Assembly: GCA_903934295.1 (NCBI GenBank) | Contig: CAIZNI010000051.1 | Span: 62,001 to 126,000, forward strand | DNA length: 64,000 nt | Direction: 5' to 3' | Source of the DNA: an uncultured beta proteobacterium | GTDB lineage: Bacteria > Pseudomonadota > Gammaproteobacteria > Burkholderiales > Burkholderiaceae_E | Part shown: piece by piece, positions 32,026-41,413 of the stretch | Numbering within the stretch: the first letter of the stretch is position 1 | Layout: each line of letters begins with the position of its first letter | The notes under the pieces: generated by a model | Told to the model about the DNA's origin: nothing | What the model saw: only the letters and a program-made list of their open reading frames with translations | Database searches by the model: none | Made by a program: the position numbers and the translations under genes

Positions 32026-32194
32026 CTGAGAAACCCCGCGCCCGCCCGAAATTGGGGTGGCTCAAGTAAACAGAAGATGTTAACACGGGGGGTCTGGCGG
32101 ACCACCCCCTGTCGGCGACGGGTGCACTGGCGGCGGCTCGCGCCCGCCGCCCGGGGGCGGCCGGACATCGGTTCGCCGCTGGCACCCGTGGGAT

Positions 32195-32200
32195 GATAAT
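32195..32200 (+). promoter_or_regulatory. Candidate -10 element for the dciA-like gene
   Basis: GATAAT, five of six matches to consensus, lies 55 bp upstream of the dciA-like start within the 230-bp secA/dciA divergent region. A poor -35 (ttcgcc) sits 17 bp upstream. No confident secA promoter could be identified on the other strand. Confidence 0.3.
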
Positions 32201-32255
32201 CACCGATGCCCCTCTTCCGGGGACCTTCTGAACGCTCCTTCTTCGATCGGATTCG

Positions 32256-32705
32256 ATGGCTTCGCGCGCACGCGACCCGGCACGGCCGGTCCTGGCCTGG
32301 CTGGGCGACGATCCCCAGTGCCGCCAGCTCGCCCTGCAGGCCGAACGCATGGTGGCGCTGCAATCGGCGCTGGCGGCGCTGTCGGCCCTGCCCGGGCTGA
32401 TTCCGCTGGCGCTCGACGAAGACGGCACCCTGAAGGTCGTGACCACCAGCGCCGCCGCGGCCGCGAAACTGCGTCAGCTCGAGCCCAGCCTGGTGGCGCA
32501 ACTGGTGGCGCAGGGCTGGGTGGTGCGCCGGATCCGCTTTCGCCCGCAGCCCCTGAGCGAGACGCCTGCGCCACCCCCGGCCGAACCGCGCGCGCCGATC
32601 CCGGCAGGCGCGCTGGCGCAGTTCGACGCGCTGGCCCGCGACACGCCGGCCGGTCCGCTCAAGCAGGCACTGGCCCGGCTGCTGGCCCGGCGCGTGCGCG
32701 GCTGA
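32256..32705 (+). CDS. DUF721 / DciA-like protein
   Basis: 149-residue protein with the DUF721 pattern (LKVVTTSAAAAAKLRQLEPS, then VAQLVAQGWVVRRIRFRPQP). DciA proteins recruit or load the replicative helicase DnaB in bacteria lacking DnaC; whether this short member does so is inference. Its position divergent from secA is conserved in betaproteobacteria. The Ala/Pro-rich C-terminal third is likely flexible. A direct repeat fills the spacer after its stop. Confidence 0.72.
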   Translation: MASRARDPARPVLAWLGDDPQCRQLALQAERMVALQSALAALSALPGLIPLALDEDGTLKVVTTSAAAAAKLRQLEPSLVAQLVAQGWVVRRIRFRPQPLSETPAPPPAEPRAPIPAGALAQFDALARDTPAGPLKQALARLLARRVRG

Positions 32706-32720
32706 GTCGGGCCCAGGCGC

Positions 32721-32762
32721 GCGCGCGGCGCAGCCAGGGGATCTGGTGCGCGCGGCGAAGCC
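32721..32762. repeat. 15-bp direct repeat after the dciA-like gene
   Basis: gcgcgcggcgcagcc (32721-32735) and gcgcgcggcgaagcc (32748-32762), one mismatch, within the 70-bp convergent spacer between the dciA-like gene and the small membrane-protein gene. Confidence 0.7.
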
Positions 32763-32775
32763 GGCGCGTCGACCC

Positions 32776-32952
32776 TCAGGCGATCCGCTCCAGCAGCAGC
32801 ACCGCGAAAAAGACCAGTCCGGCCGCGCCCGCGAGCTTGAGCCCCTTGAAGGCCCAGCCGAGGTAGCGCCGATCGCCGCTCAGCAAATAGCCGGCGACGC
32901 AGACCGCGACTCCGGCGGCGGTCAGGATGAACAGCAGGCGAAAGGCCAGCAC
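32776..32952 (-). CDS. Small two-helix membrane protein (58 residues)
   Basis: Short gene immediately downstream of lpxC on the same strand. It opens with GTG 32950-32952, the first possible start after an in-frame stop that coincides with the lpxC stop, and ends with TGA at 32776-32778. The protein has two hydrophobic helices, about residues 2-24 (LAFRLLFILTAAGVAVCVAG then YLL) and 34-56 (LKLAGAAGLVFFAVLLLERI), joined by a basic/aromatic loop SGDRRYLGWAFKG. That composition is unlikely by chance in noncoding DNA. No Shine-Dalgarno beyond a weak ACGGG; translation may be coupled to lpxC 15 bp upstream. Function unknown. Confidence 0.65.
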   Translation of the reverse strand: MLAFRLLFILTAAGVAVCVAGYLLSGDRRYLGWAFKGLKLAGAAGLVFFAVLLLERIA

Positions 32953-32967
32953 CGGTCGGGCCCGTGC

Positions 32968-33897
32968 CTAGGCGTGCCGCCAGTCGAGCGCGAAGAGCCG
33001 GGGCTCGTCGCGTCGATGGCTGAAGGTGGCCCATTCCCAGGCGTGCTCGCGCGCCAGCAGCTCGCGCAGCAGGCGATTGTTCAGCGCGTGCCCGGACTTG
33101 TGGGCGCTGTAGGCCGCGAGCATCGGATGGCCGATGCAATAGAGATCGCCGATCGCGTCCAGGATCTTGTGCTTGACGAATTCATCGTCATACCGAAGCC
33201 CGTCGCTGTTGAGCACCCGGTATTCGTCCATGACGATCGCGTTCTCGAAGCTGCCGCCCTGGGCCAGGCCGACCGAGCGCAAGGCCTCGACATCCTGGAC
33301 GAAGCCGAAAGTGCGCGCGCGCGCGATTTCGCGGACATAGGAGGTCTCGGCGAAATCGACGTGCACCCGCTGACCGGTGGCGTCGATGGCGGGATGACCG
33401 AAGTCGATGGTGAAATCGAGCGAGAAGCCGAAACTGGGCGACAGGCGCACCCATTTGTCGCCCTCGTGAACCTCGACCGGCTCCAGAACCCGGATGAACC
33501 GCTTGGGCGCCGCCTGTTCGACGATGCCCGCGGACTGGATCAGAAACACGAACGAGCCGGCCGATCCGTCGAGAATCGGGATCTCGGGCGCGGTCACATC
33601 AACATGCAGATTGTCGATGCCCAGCCCGGCCAGCGCCGACATCAGGTGTTCGACGGTCGCGACCCGGACCTCGGCCAACGGGCCGGTGTCGGCAGCGCTG
33701 AGCGTCGAGGCCATGCGCGTGTCGGTGACCCGGTCGGCCCTGACCGCGATGTCGACCGGCGGCTCGAGATCGGTGCGATGAAAAACGATGCCGGTGTTGG
33801 CGGCCGCCGGGCGCAGGGTCAGCTCGACCCGCTGCCCGGAATGCATGCCCACGCCGGTGGTGCTCACCAGCGACCGGATCGTTCGTTGCCGCATCAT
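32968..33897 (-). CDS. lpxC: UDP-3-O-acyl-N-acetylglucosamine deacetylase LpxC
   Basis: Committed zinc-dependent step of lipid A synthesis. 309 residues. Zinc ligands His84 (TVEHLMSAL), His243 and Asp247 (HKILDAIGD), and general-acid His270 (HKSGHALNN). Start chosen at ATG 33895-33897 ([10 protein letters not shown]), which aligns with the usual M-x-x-QRT start; the adjacent ATG three bases on is an alternative. Last gene of the ftsZ-peroxiredoxin-lpxC stretch. The C-terminus lacks the long degradation-signal tail of E. coli LpxC. Confidence 0.96.
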   Translation of the reverse strand: MMRQRTIRSLVSTTGVGMHSGQRVELTLRPAAANTGIVFHRTDLEPPVDIAVRADRVTDTRMASTLSAADTGPLAEVRVATVEHLMSALAGLGIDNLHVDVTAPEIPILDGSAGSFVFLIQSAGIVEQAAPKRFIRVLEPVEVHEGDKWVRLSPSFGFSLDFTIDFGHPAIDATGQRVHVDFAETSYVREIARARTFGFVQDVEALRSVGLAQGGSFENAIVMDEYRVLNSDGLRYDDEFVKHKILDAIGDLYCIGHPMLAAYSAHKSGHALNNRLLRELLAREHAWEWATFSHRRDEPRLFALDWRHA

Positions 33898-33952
33898 GGA
33901 AGCAGGGATCGCGCCGCGGCGCCCGCCCGCAGGCGGATACCGCGACGGCGCA

Positions 33953-34456
33953 TCACAGTTGCTTGAGCAGGGTCTCGGCGCCCGACACGTCGAACTTGCC
34001 GGGGGCTTCGACATTGAGCTGCTTGACCACGCCATTGTCGATCAGCATCGAATAGCGCTGCGAGCGCACGCCCATGCCGCGCGCGGTCAGGTCGAGCTCC
34101 AGGCCCACCTTGCGGGTGAAATCGGCACTGCCGTCGCCCAGCATGCGGACCTTGCCGCCGGCGTGCTGGTCGCGCGCCCAGGCGCCCATCACGAAGGCGT
34201 CGTTGACCGACACGCACCAGATCTCGTCGACACCCGCGGCCCGCAGGGCATCGAAGTGCTTCACATAGCTGGGCACGTGCTGGGCCGAGCAGGTCGGGGT
34301 GAACGCGCCGGGCAGTGCGAACATCGCGATCTTCTTGCCCTTCACCAGATCGGCAACCTTGAACGCGTTGGGGCCGATCGAGCAGCCGTTGCCTTCGACC
34401 TCGATGAACTCGGTCAGCGTTGCTTCGGGAAGGGTATCGCCTACTTTGATCGTCAT
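33953..34456 (-). CDS. Prx5-type peroxiredoxin
   Basis: 167-residue thiol peroxidase. The peroxidatic cysteine is Cys56 in [16 protein letters not shown], the Prx5/atypical signature, and GDTLP at the N-terminus marks the thioredoxin fold. No fused glutaredoxin domain. Reductant is likely glutathione/glutaredoxin by family analogy. ATG 34454-34456 has a GGAGA site upstream. It lies between ftsZ and lpxC, a position shared by many Burkholderiales. Confidence 0.93.
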   Translation of the reverse strand: MTIKVGDTLPEATLTEFIEVEGNGCSIGPNAFKVADLVKGKKIAMFALPGAFTPTCSAQHVPSYVKHFDALRAAGVDEIWCVSVNDAFVMGAWARDQHAGGKVRMLGDGSADFTRKVGLELDLTARGMGVRSQRYSMLIDNGVVKQLNVEAPGKFDVSGAETLLKQL

Positions 34457-34470
34457 GTGTCTCTCCGGGA

Positions 34471-34498
34471 AATCGGCAGGTTGGAATCGGCAGGTTGG
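34471..34498. repeat. 14-bp tandem duplication upstream of the peroxiredoxin gene
   Basis: Two perfect adjacent copies of aatcggcaggttgg (34471-34484 and 34485-34498), followed by a degenerate third start (aacaggcaggg). Part of it also pairs with an inverted copy near the ftsZ stop. Confidence 0.9.
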
Positions 34499-34565
34499 AA
34501 CAGGCAGGGTGTTCTGCGCGGGAACCGGATTCTAGTGCCATCCGCAAAACCCTGCCGATTCCAAC
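34480..34565. promoter_or_regulatory. Long inverted repeat between ftsZ and the peroxiredoxin gene
   Basis: Left arm 34480-34494 (gttggaatcggcagg) is the exact reverse complement of the right arm 34551-34565 (cctgccgattccaac), with 56 bp between. As the ftsZ transcript proceeds into the peroxiredoxin gene this could form a 15-bp hairpin. No T-tract follows, so an mRNA-processing or attenuation element is more likely than an intrinsic terminator. Confidence 0.55.
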
Positions 34566-34581
34566 GGCTTCGACGCGAAGA

Positions 34582-35751
34582 TCAGTCGGCCTGCTTGCGC
34601 AGGAACGCCGGGATGTCCAGCCGCTCGACGCCGCTTTCCTGCAGCGCCTGGACCTGTGCGACCGCCGACGCGCGCGGGGTGCGCCAGACGGCCGGCTGCT
34701 CATAGGCGTTGTAGTCGGTGCCGGGGCGTTGTGCCGGGCCGTCGTCGGTGCCGGTGCGCTGGCTGACGGTGGGCACCAGCACGGGCCGGGCGATCGGCGC
34801 CTTGCGGCCGATGCCGGTGGCCACCACGGTGACCCGCAGGGTATCGACCATCGACTCGTCGAACACCGTGCCGTGGATGATGGTGGCGTCATCGGCGCAG
34901 AAGGCCTTGATCGTGTTGATCACGTCATTGGTCTCGCGCAGCTTCAGGCTGCGGTTGGCGGTGATGTTGACGATCACGCCACGGGCACCCGACAGGTCGA
35001 CCCCGTCGAGCAGCGGCGAGGCGACCGCCTGCTCGGCAGCAAGCCGCGCACGATCCAGGCCAGCGGCCTCGCCGATGCCCATCATCGCCTTGCCCTGCTC
35101 GCCCATCACCGTGCGCACGTCGGCGAAGTCGACGTTGACCAGGCCCTTCACATTGATGATCTCGGCGATGCCGGCGACCGCGTTGTGCAGCACGTCGTCG
35201 GCGCGCTTGAACGCGTCCTCGAGGCTGGCGTCCTCGTCCATCACATCGAACAGGTTCTGGTTGAGCACCACGATCAGCGAGTCGACATGCTCGACCAGCT
35301 GCTCGATGCCGCTCTCGGCGATCTGCATCTTGCGGTTGCCCTCGAAGTGGAAGGGCTTGGTCACCACGCCCACGGTGAGGATGCCCAGCTCCTTGGCGAT
35401 CCGGGCGATCACCGGCGAGGCACCAGTGCCGGTTCCCTTGCCCATGCCGGCAGTGAGAAACACCATGTTCGCGCCGGCCAGCGCTTCGCGGATCGCCGGC
35501 TCGGCGGCCTCGGCGGCGGCGCGCCCGGCGTTCGGATTGGCGCCCGCACCCAGACCCTGGTCACCGAGCTGGATCAGACGGCCGGCCTGCGAACCGGAGA
35601 GCGCCTGGCGGTCGGTGTTCAGCGCGATGAAATCGACGCCCTCGACACCGCGCGAAATCATGTGGTTGACCGCGTTGCCGCCGGCGCCGCCGACACCGAC
35701 GACCTTGATCACTGCGCCATCGACTTCGGACTCGATCATCTTGAAAGACAT
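34582..35751 (-). CDS. ftsZ: Cell division protein FtsZ
   Basis: Tubulin-like GTPase forming the cytokinetic ring. 389 residues. Nucleotide-binding T-loops include GVGGAGGNAVNHM and the tubulin signature GMGKGTGTGASP (102-113); NLDFADVRTVM appears as VNVDFADVRTVM. The C-terminal peptide DIPAFLRKQAD, which binds FtsA and other partners, is intact after a Pro/Arg/Thr-rich linker. Preceded by ftsA with a 70-bp gap. Confidence 0.98.
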   Translation of the reverse strand: MSFKMIESEVDGAVIKVVGVGGAGGNAVNHMISRGVEGVDFIALNTDRQALSGSQAGRLIQLGDQGLGAGANPNAGRAAAEAAEPAIREALAGANMVFLTAGMGKGTGTGASPVIARIAKELGILTVGVVTKPFHFEGNRKMQIAESGIEQLVEHVDSLIVVLNQNLFDVMDEDASLEDAFKRADDVLHNAVAGIAEIINVKGLVNVDFADVRTVMGEQGKAMMGIGEAAGLDRARLAAEQAVASPLLDGVDLSGARGVIVNITANRSLKLRETNDVINTIKAFCADDATIIHGTVFDESMVDTLRVTVVATGIGRKAPIARPVLVPTVSQRTGTDDGPAQRPGTDYNAYEQPAVWRTPRASAVAQVQALQESGVERLDIPAFLRKQAD

Positions 35752-35821
35752 GGGGGGTGCCTCCTTGGTTGTTTCGTGGGGATCTGGGTGGGGTAGGGGT
35801 TCGTGCAGGGGTCCGTCGGCA

Positions 35822-37054
35822 TCAGAAGTTGCCGACGAACCAGTCCTTCATTCGTCGCATCGTTTCCTTGAAATTGCCCGACTGCTCGGCCGCCTTGCGA
35901 CCGCGCAGGCGCTGGGCCCGGGCTTCCTCGAGCAGCCCGACCGCGGTGGCGAAGCGCGGATTGCGCACCACGTCGGCCAGGCCGCCGGCATAGCCGGGCA
36001 GGCCCAGGCGCACCGGCTTGAGAAAGATGTCCTCGGCCAGTTCGATCATCCCGGGCATCAGCCCCGAGCCGCCGGTGACGACGATGCCCGAGGACAGCAG
36101 TTCCTCGTAGCCGGATTCGCGGATCACCTGGTGCACGAGCGAGCACAGCTCCTCGACGCGCGGCTCGATTACCGCCGCCAGCGCCTGGCGCGAGAGCTGG
36201 CGCGGACCGCGGTCGCCCAGACCGGGGACCTCGATGCGCTCGTTCGGATCGGCCAGCACCTGCTTGGCCATGCCGTGCTGCAGCTTGATCTCCTCGGCCT
36301 CGGGGGTCGGCGTGCGCAGCGCCATCGCGATGTCGTTGGTGATCTGGTCGCCGGCGATCGGGATCACCGCGGTGTGACGGATCGCTCCGCCGGTGAAGAT
36401 CGCGATGTCGGTCGTGCCCCCGCCGATGTCGACCAGCGCCACGCCGAGCTCCTTCTCGTCCTGGCTCAGGACGGACATGCTCGAGGCCAGCGGCTGCAGG
36501 ATCAGGTCGGCGACCTCCAGACCGCAGCGGCGCACGCACTTGACGATGTTCTGCGCCGCCGAGACCGCGCCGGTGACGATGTGGACCTTGACCTCCAGGC
36601 GCACCCCGCTCATGCCGATCGGCTCGCGGATGTCCTCCTGGCCGTCGATGATGAACTCCTGCGGCAGCACATGGACGATCTGCTGGTCGGTGGGGATGTT
36701 CACCGCCTTGGCGGTCTCGATCACCCGCGCCATGTCGGCCTCGGTGACTTCCTTGTCCTTGATCGCGACCATGCCGCTGGAGTTGAAGCTGCGGATGTGG
36801 CTGCCGGCGATCCCGGTGTAGACGGTGCGGATCTTGCAGTCGGCCATCAGCTCGGCTTCTTCGAGCGCGCGCTGGATCGAGGCGACGGTCGACTCGATGT
36901 TGACCACCACCCCCTTCTTGAGTCCCCGGGACTCGTGCTGCCCCAGGCCGACGATTTCGTAGCGACCGTCGGGCAGCATCTGCGCGACGATCGCGACGAT
37001 CTTCGAGGTCCCGATATCGAGACCGACGATCAGATCATTCGAATCCCTGGCCAT
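35822..37054 (-). CDS. ftsA: Cell division protein FtsA
   Basis: Actin-like membrane tether of FtsZ, 410 residues. Phosphate-binding loops DLIVGLDIGTSKIVAIVAQM and ALVDIGGGTTDIAIFTGG; adenosine motif GIVVTGGSGLMPGM. The C-terminal amphipathic membrane-targeting helix is MRRMKDWFVGNF. ATG 37052-37054 (MARDSNDLIVG) is the family start; a longer frame upstream is unrelated. Confidence 0.97.
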   Translation of the reverse strand: MARDSNDLIVGLDIGTSKIVAIVAQMLPDGRYEIVGLGQHESRGLKKGVVVNIESTVASIQRALEEAELMADCKIRTVYTGIAGSHIRSFNSSGMVAIKDKEVTEADMARVIETAKAVNIPTDQQIVHVLPQEFIIDGQEDIREPIGMSGVRLEVKVHIVTGAVSAAQNIVKCVRRCGLEVADLILQPLASSMSVLSQDEKELGVALVDIGGGTTDIAIFTGGAIRHTAVIPIAGDQITNDIAMALRTPTPEAEEIKLQHGMAKQVLADPNERIEVPGLGDRGPRQLSRQALAAVIEPRVEELCSLVHQVIRESGYEELLSSGIVVTGGSGLMPGMIELAEDIFLKPVRLGLPGYAGGLADVVRNPRFATAVGLLEEARAQRLRGRKAAEQSGNFKETMRRMKDWFVGNF

Positions 37055-37151
37055 GATGTTTGCTGTCTGCCTTCCCGCTTGAACGTTACCGATGCCCGTC
37101 TTGCCCTGTCCCATTGCCGCGCGCCTCAGCGCCAGCCCGTACCCGCCGCGC

Positions 37152-37973
37152 TCATTCGCTCAGCACCGCCATCAGCGCCGCACCGCCCGAGTAGCGCAGG
37201 CTGGCGCTGTCGCCCTGCCCCGAGGCGGCCGGCGCACCGCCGATCGCACGAACCGCAAAGCCGTTCGGGTAGCGCAGGTCGACCACCTGCACCCGCTCGG
37301 ACAGCCTTGCACTGACCCGCGGATACGCGCTCACCCAGCGCACCACCCGCTCCTCGATCGGCAACCCCTGGTCGCGCCCGAGCATCAGGCGCGTGCCGTC
37401 GTCGAGCTGCGCGGCCCAGGCGTAGCGGGCCGACAGCACCAGGGTCTGCGGCGTGCGGCCCAGCGGCGCGACCCAGCGGCGCAGCTCTTCATAACGGGTC
37501 AGCACCCGCTGCTGGCTGCCGGGCGGACCGGCGAAATGGGGCAGATCGCCTTCTTCCTCGGCCTCGGCCAGGTTGGCGGTGTAGACCTCGCCGAAGGTAT
37601 TGAGCAGCCCGGCATCGCCCCACAGTGCCAGCGGGCGATGCTCCTCGATCGCCACCGCCAGGCCGTTGGGCCAGACTCGGCGCACGGTGGCGCGGCGCAC
37701 CCAGGGCACCTGCTCGAAGCCGGCGCGCACCGCATCGAGATCGACGGTGAAGAAGTTGCCCTTGAGCCGCTGACGCACCGCCTGGCCGAGCAGCAGCGAC
37801 GAGACATGGCGCAGCTCGGTACCGGCCATCGGATCGATCGTCACCCGGTGCAACTCGTGGCCGGGACGATGAACCAGCCACCAGCCGCCGGCGGCCAGCA
37901 GGGAAGTCAGCGCGAGCCCGATCAGCGCGTTGGCCAGCAGGTTGAGCAGCCGGGTGTCGTGCCAGAACCTCAC
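37152..37973 (-). CDS. ftsQ: Cell division protein FtsQ
   Basis: Bitopic divisome protein of 273 residues, bridging FtsB-FtsL and early division proteins. Short cytoplasmic N-terminus, one helix (about residues 10-32, LLANALIGLALTSLLAAGGW), then a POTRA domain (HELHRVTIDPMAGTELRHVS) and the FtsQ beta domain (VPWVRRATVRRVWPNGLAVA). Starts at GTG 37971-37973, which overlaps the ddl stop (GTGA). Confidence 0.93.
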   Translation of the reverse strand: MRFWHDTRLLNLLANALIGLALTSLLAAGGWWLVHRPGHELHRVTIDPMAGTELRHVSSLLLGQAVRQRLKGNFFTVDLDAVRAGFEQVPWVRRATVRRVWPNGLAVAIEEHRPLALWGDAGLLNTFGEVYTANLAEAEEEGDLPHFAGPPGSQQRVLTRYEELRRWVAPLGRTPQTLVLSARYAWAAQLDDGTRLMLGRDQGLPIEERVVRWVSAYPRVSARLSERVQVVDLRYPNGFAVRAIGGAPAASGQGDSASLRYSGGAALMAVLSE

Positions 37974-38926
37974 GCGCGCCCCCCGATCTTCAGGCTCGCA
38001 CCAGCCAGGATGCGCAGGACCAGATCCTCGTAGGACAGGCCGATCGCGCGGGCCGCCATCGGGACCAGCGAATGGTCGGTCATGCCGGGCGAAGTATTGA
38101 CCTCCAGCAGGAACGGCTCGAGGTCGCGGGCGCGCAGCATCAGGTCGACCCGACCCCAGCCGTCGCAGCCGATCGCCCGATAGCCGGCCAGCGCGAGCGC
38201 CTGCACCCGCTCGAGCAGTGCGGGGTCCAGCGGGGCCGGGCACAGGTACCGGGTCTCGTTGCCGAAATACTTGTTCTGAAAGTCGTAGTTGCCACCGGGC
38301 GCGCGGATCTCGATCACCGGCAGGACCTGCGCGTCGGCGCCGCCCCCCAGGATCGCCACCGTCAGTTCGGGACCTTCGATGAACTCCTCGGCCAGCACCA
38401 CCGTGTCGTAACGGGCGGCCGCCTCGAAGGCGTCGCTCATCTCGGAGTAGCCGCGAACCTTGCCCACGCCAAGGGTCGAGCCTTCATGCGGCGGCTTGAG
38501 GATCAGCGGCAGGCCCAGCCGATCGGGCACCTCGCGCAACACATCGCCACGCTGCAGCACCATCGAACGCGGCGTCGACAGACCACGCGCCGTCCAGATC
38601 TCCTTGGTACGCACCTTGTCCATCGCCATCGCCGAGGCCAGCACGCCCGATCCGGTGTAGGGAATGCGCAGCAGCTCGAGCGCCCCCTGGACGGTACCGT
38701 CCTCGCCGTAGCGCCCGTGCAGTGCGATGAAAGCGCGGGCGAAGCCCTCGCGGCGCAGGTCGTCCATCGGCCGCGCCGACGGATCGAAGGGGTGGGCATC
38801 GACGCCGGCGCGCTGCAAGGCGCCCAGCACGCCGGTGCCCGAGCGCAACGAGATCTCGCGCTCGGCGGAACTGCCGCCGAACAGCACCGCCACCCGGCCC
38901 ATCGCCGCGGGATCAGGCCGGGACAT
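37970..38926 (-). CDS. ddl: D-alanine--D-alanine ligase
   Basis: ATP-grasp enzyme making the D-Ala-D-Ala dipeptide for peptidoglycan. 318 residues. Motifs: [54 protein letters not shown], and Mg/ATP site [13 protein letters not shown]. Start at ATG 38924-38926 ([10 protein letters not shown]), which has GGGAGG eight bases upstream and overlaps murC by 14 bp; the second Met (MGRVAV) is the alternative. Within ftsQ-ddl-murC this is ddlB-type by context. Confidence 0.96.
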   Translation of the reverse strand: MSRPDPAAMGRVAVLFGGSSAEREISLRSGTGVLGALQRAGVDAHPFDPSARPMDDLRREGFARAFIALHGRYGEDGTVQGALELLRIPYTGSGVLASAMAMDKVRTKEIWTARGLSTPRSMVLQRGDVLREVPDRLGLPLILKPPHEGSTLGVGKVRGYSEMSDAFEAAARYDTVVLAEEFIEGPELTVAILGGGADAQVLPVIEIRAPGGNYDFQNKYFGNETRYLCPAPLDPALLERVQALALAGYRAIGCDGWGRVDLMLRARDLEPFLLEVNTSPGMTDHSLVPMAARAIGLSYEDLVLRILAGASLKIGGRA

Positions 38927-40337
38927 CGGCGCCTCCCTGGCGGCTCGCCAGTTCCCGGACCTGAGCGGCCACCGCGCCGATCGTGCCCGCGCCCATGGTG
39001 AGGACGACGTCGCCGTCGCGGGCCATCGCCAGTATCGCGCCCGGCATCTGGGTGATGTCCTCGACGAACACCGGTTCGAGGCGGCCGGCGACCCGCAGCG
39101 AGCGGGCCAGCGCACGACCGTCGGCGGCGACGATCGGGGGCTCGCCGGCGGCATAGACCTCGGCCAGCAAAAGTGCGTCCGGGGTGGACAGCACCCGCAC
39201 GAAATCCTCGAACAGGTCGCGGGTCCGGGTGAAACGGTGCGGCTGGAAGGCCAGCACCAGCCGGCGACCCGGAAACGCGCCACGCGCCGCCGCCAGGGTG
39301 ACGTCCATCTCCACCGGATGATGGCCGTAGTCGTCGATCAGGGTGAAATGACCACCGTCGGCCGCGGCGATCTCGCCGTAGCGCTGGAAGCGCCGGCCCA
39401 CGCCGTCGAAATCGGCCAGCGCCTGCAGGATCGCCGCATCGGGCACGCCGAGTTCGTCGGCCACCGCGATCGCGGCCAGCGCGTTGCGCACGTTGTGCAC
39501 GCCGGGGGTGTTCAGCACCACCTCGACCGGTTCGCGTCGCACGCCGTTGACCCGGTGCAGGGTGAAGCGCATGCGCGCGCCCTCGGCGCGCACATCGGTG
39601 GCGCGGAACTGGGCTTCGGGCGACAGGCCATAGCTGATCACCGGCTTGGACACGAAGGGCAGGATCTCGCGCACATTCGCGTCGTCGATGCACACCACCG
39701 CCGCGCCGTAGAACGGCAGGCGCTGGGTGAATTCGACGAATGCCTGCTTGAGACGGGCCAGGTCGTGGCCGTAAGTCTCCATGTGATCGGCGTCGATGTT
39801 GGTGATCACCGCGATCATCGGCGTGAGGTTCAGGAACGACGCGTCGGACTCGTCGGCCTCGACCACGATGTATTCGCCGCTGCCCAGCCGCGCGTTGGCG
39901 CCGGCGCTGACCAGGCGGCCACCGATCACGAAGGTCGGATCCATACCGCCGGCCGCCAGGATCGAGGCGACCAGACTGGTGGTGGTGGTCTTGCCATGAG
40001 TACCGGCGATCGCGATGCCCTGCTTGAGCTTCATCAGCTCGGCCAGCATCAGGGCCCGCGGCACCACCGGCACGCGGTTCGCGCGGGCCGCGATCACCTC
40101 GGGATTGTCGCCGCGGACCGCGGTCGACACCACCACGCAGTCGGCGCCGGCGATGTTGGCGGCGTCATGGCCCTGGACCACCTGCGCGCCGAGCTCGACC
40201 AGACGCCGGGTCGCGGCGCTGACCGCGACGTCGGATCCGCTGATCCGGTAGCCGAGCGTGAGCAGCACCTCGGCGATGCCGCTCATGCCGACGCCCCCGA
40301 TGCCCACGAAGTGGATCTGACGCACCTTGTGCTTCAT
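38913..40337 (-). CDS. murC: UDP-N-acetylmuramate--L-alanine ligase
   Basis: Adds L-Ala, the first stem residue, to UDP-MurNAc. 474 residues. N-terminal Rossmann motif [21 protein letters not shown] loop [17 protein letters not shown], central motif ALAAIAVA and the C-terminal domain with [14 protein letters not shown] and the AVYAAGE-like EVYAAGEPP. Start overlaps the murG stop by 4 bp. Confidence 0.97.
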   Translation of the reverse strand: MKHKVRQIHFVGIGGVGMSGIAEVLLTLGYRISGSDVAVSAATRRLVELGAQVVQGHDAANIAGADCVVVSTAVRGDNPEVIAARANRVPVVPRALMLAELMKLKQGIAIAGTHGKTTTTSLVASILAAGGMDPTFVIGGRLVSAGANARLGSGEYIVVEADESDASFLNLTPMIAVITNIDADHMETYGHDLARLKQAFVEFTQRLPFYGAAVVCIDDANVREILPFVSKPVISYGLSPEAQFRATDVRAEGARMRFTLHRVNGVRREPVEVVLNTPGVHNVRNALAAIAVADELGVPDAAILQALADFDGVGRRFQRYGEIAAADGGHFTLIDDYGHHPVEMDVTLAAARGAFPGRRLVLAFQPHRFTRTRDLFEDFVRVLSTPDALLLAEVYAAGEPPIVAADGRALARSLRVAGRLEPVFVEDITQMPGAILAMARDGDVVLTMGAGTIGAVAAQVRELASRQGGADVPA

Positions 40338-41413
40338 GCGCGCCCCCGATCCGGGGCAGCCAGCGCCTCGCAGACATCGGCGACCTCACGCGTCGCGTCC
40401 GGGCGGGCGGCCTCGCGGGCCAGCTCGGCCATCCCGAGCAACTGGGCGCGCGTCAGCCCGCCCAGCAATTGCGCAAGGCGGGTCGGGTCGGCCTGATCCT
40501 GGGGCAGCAGCCAGGCGGCGCCCCGATCGGACAGGAATCGGGCGTTGCCGCTCTGGTGATCGTCGACCGCGTGCGGGAACGGGACCAGGACGCTGGCCAC
40601 CCCGACCGCGGCGAGTTCGGCCACCGTCATCGCGCCGGCCCGGCAGACCACCAGATCGGCGCGGGCCAGTTCGTCCGCCATGTCATCGATGAATTCACGG
40701 ACCTCGGCGCTGACACCGGCCTGGGCGTAACGCTGCACCACGTCGGCAGCACGACCGCGTCCGGCCTGATGGACCACCTGCGGACGGCCCACCGGATCGA
40801 TCAGCGCCAGCGCGGCGGGAAGACGCTCGTTGAGGGCCTGTGCGCCCAGACTGCCACCCACCACCAGCAGCCGCAGCGGACCGCTGCGGCCGGCAAAGCG
40901 CTGCCCCGGTGCGGGCAGGGACAGGATCTCCTCGCGCACCGGGTTGCCGGTCCACTGGGCGCCGCGCAACGCACCGGGGAAAGCCACCAGCACCCGGCTG
41001 GCCACGCGGGCCAGCACCCGGTTGGCCAGACCGGCGACCGAATTCTGTTCATGCAGCACCAGCGGGCAGCCGGTCAGTCGGGCCATCAGGCCGCCGGGGA
41101 AGCTGACATAGCCGCCCATGCCCAGCACCACCGAGGGCTGCTCGGCACGCAGCGCGCGCGCGCTCTGCACGCAGGCCCGCAGCAGGTTCCAGGGCAGGGC
41201 CAGGCGGGTCGCCAGGCCCTTGCCGCGCAGACCGCCGAATTCGACCGGCCGCATCGCGATGCCATGGCGCGGCACGAGCGCCGCCTCCATGCCCAGCGGA
41301 TTGCCCAGCCAGACCACCTTCCAGGCGCGCCGGCGCATTTCCTGCGCCACCGCCAGGCCCGGCATCACATGCCCGCCGGTGCCGCCAGCCATGATGAGGA
41401 GGGTGCGGCTCAT
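40334..41413 (-). CDS. murG: Lipid II synthase MurG (GlcNAc transferase)
   Basis: Membrane-associated glycosyltransferase (GT28) converting lipid I to lipid II. 359 residues. G-loops [14 protein letters not shown] and [25 protein letters not shown], and the UDP-GlcNAc site [18 protein letters not shown] 41411-41413 forms an ATGA overlap with ftsW; the longer frame upstream is not homologous. Confidence 0.97.
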   Translation of the reverse strand: MSRTLLIMAGGTGGHVMPGLAVAQEMRRRAWKVVWLGNPLGMEAALVPRHGIAMRPVEFGGLRGKGLATRLALPWNLLRACVQSARALRAEQPSVVLGMGGYVSFPGGLMARLTGCPLVLHEQNSVAGLANRVLARVASRVLVAFPGALRGAQWTGNPVREEILSLPAPGQRFAGRSGPLRLLVVGGSLGAQALNERLPAALALIDPVGRPQVVHQAGRGRAADVVQRYAQAGVSAEVREFIDDMADELARADLVVCRAGAMTVAELAAVGVASVLVPFPHAVDDHQSGNARFLSDRGAAWLLPQDQADPTRLAQLLGGLTRAQLLGMAELAREAARPDATREVADVCEALAAPDRGRA

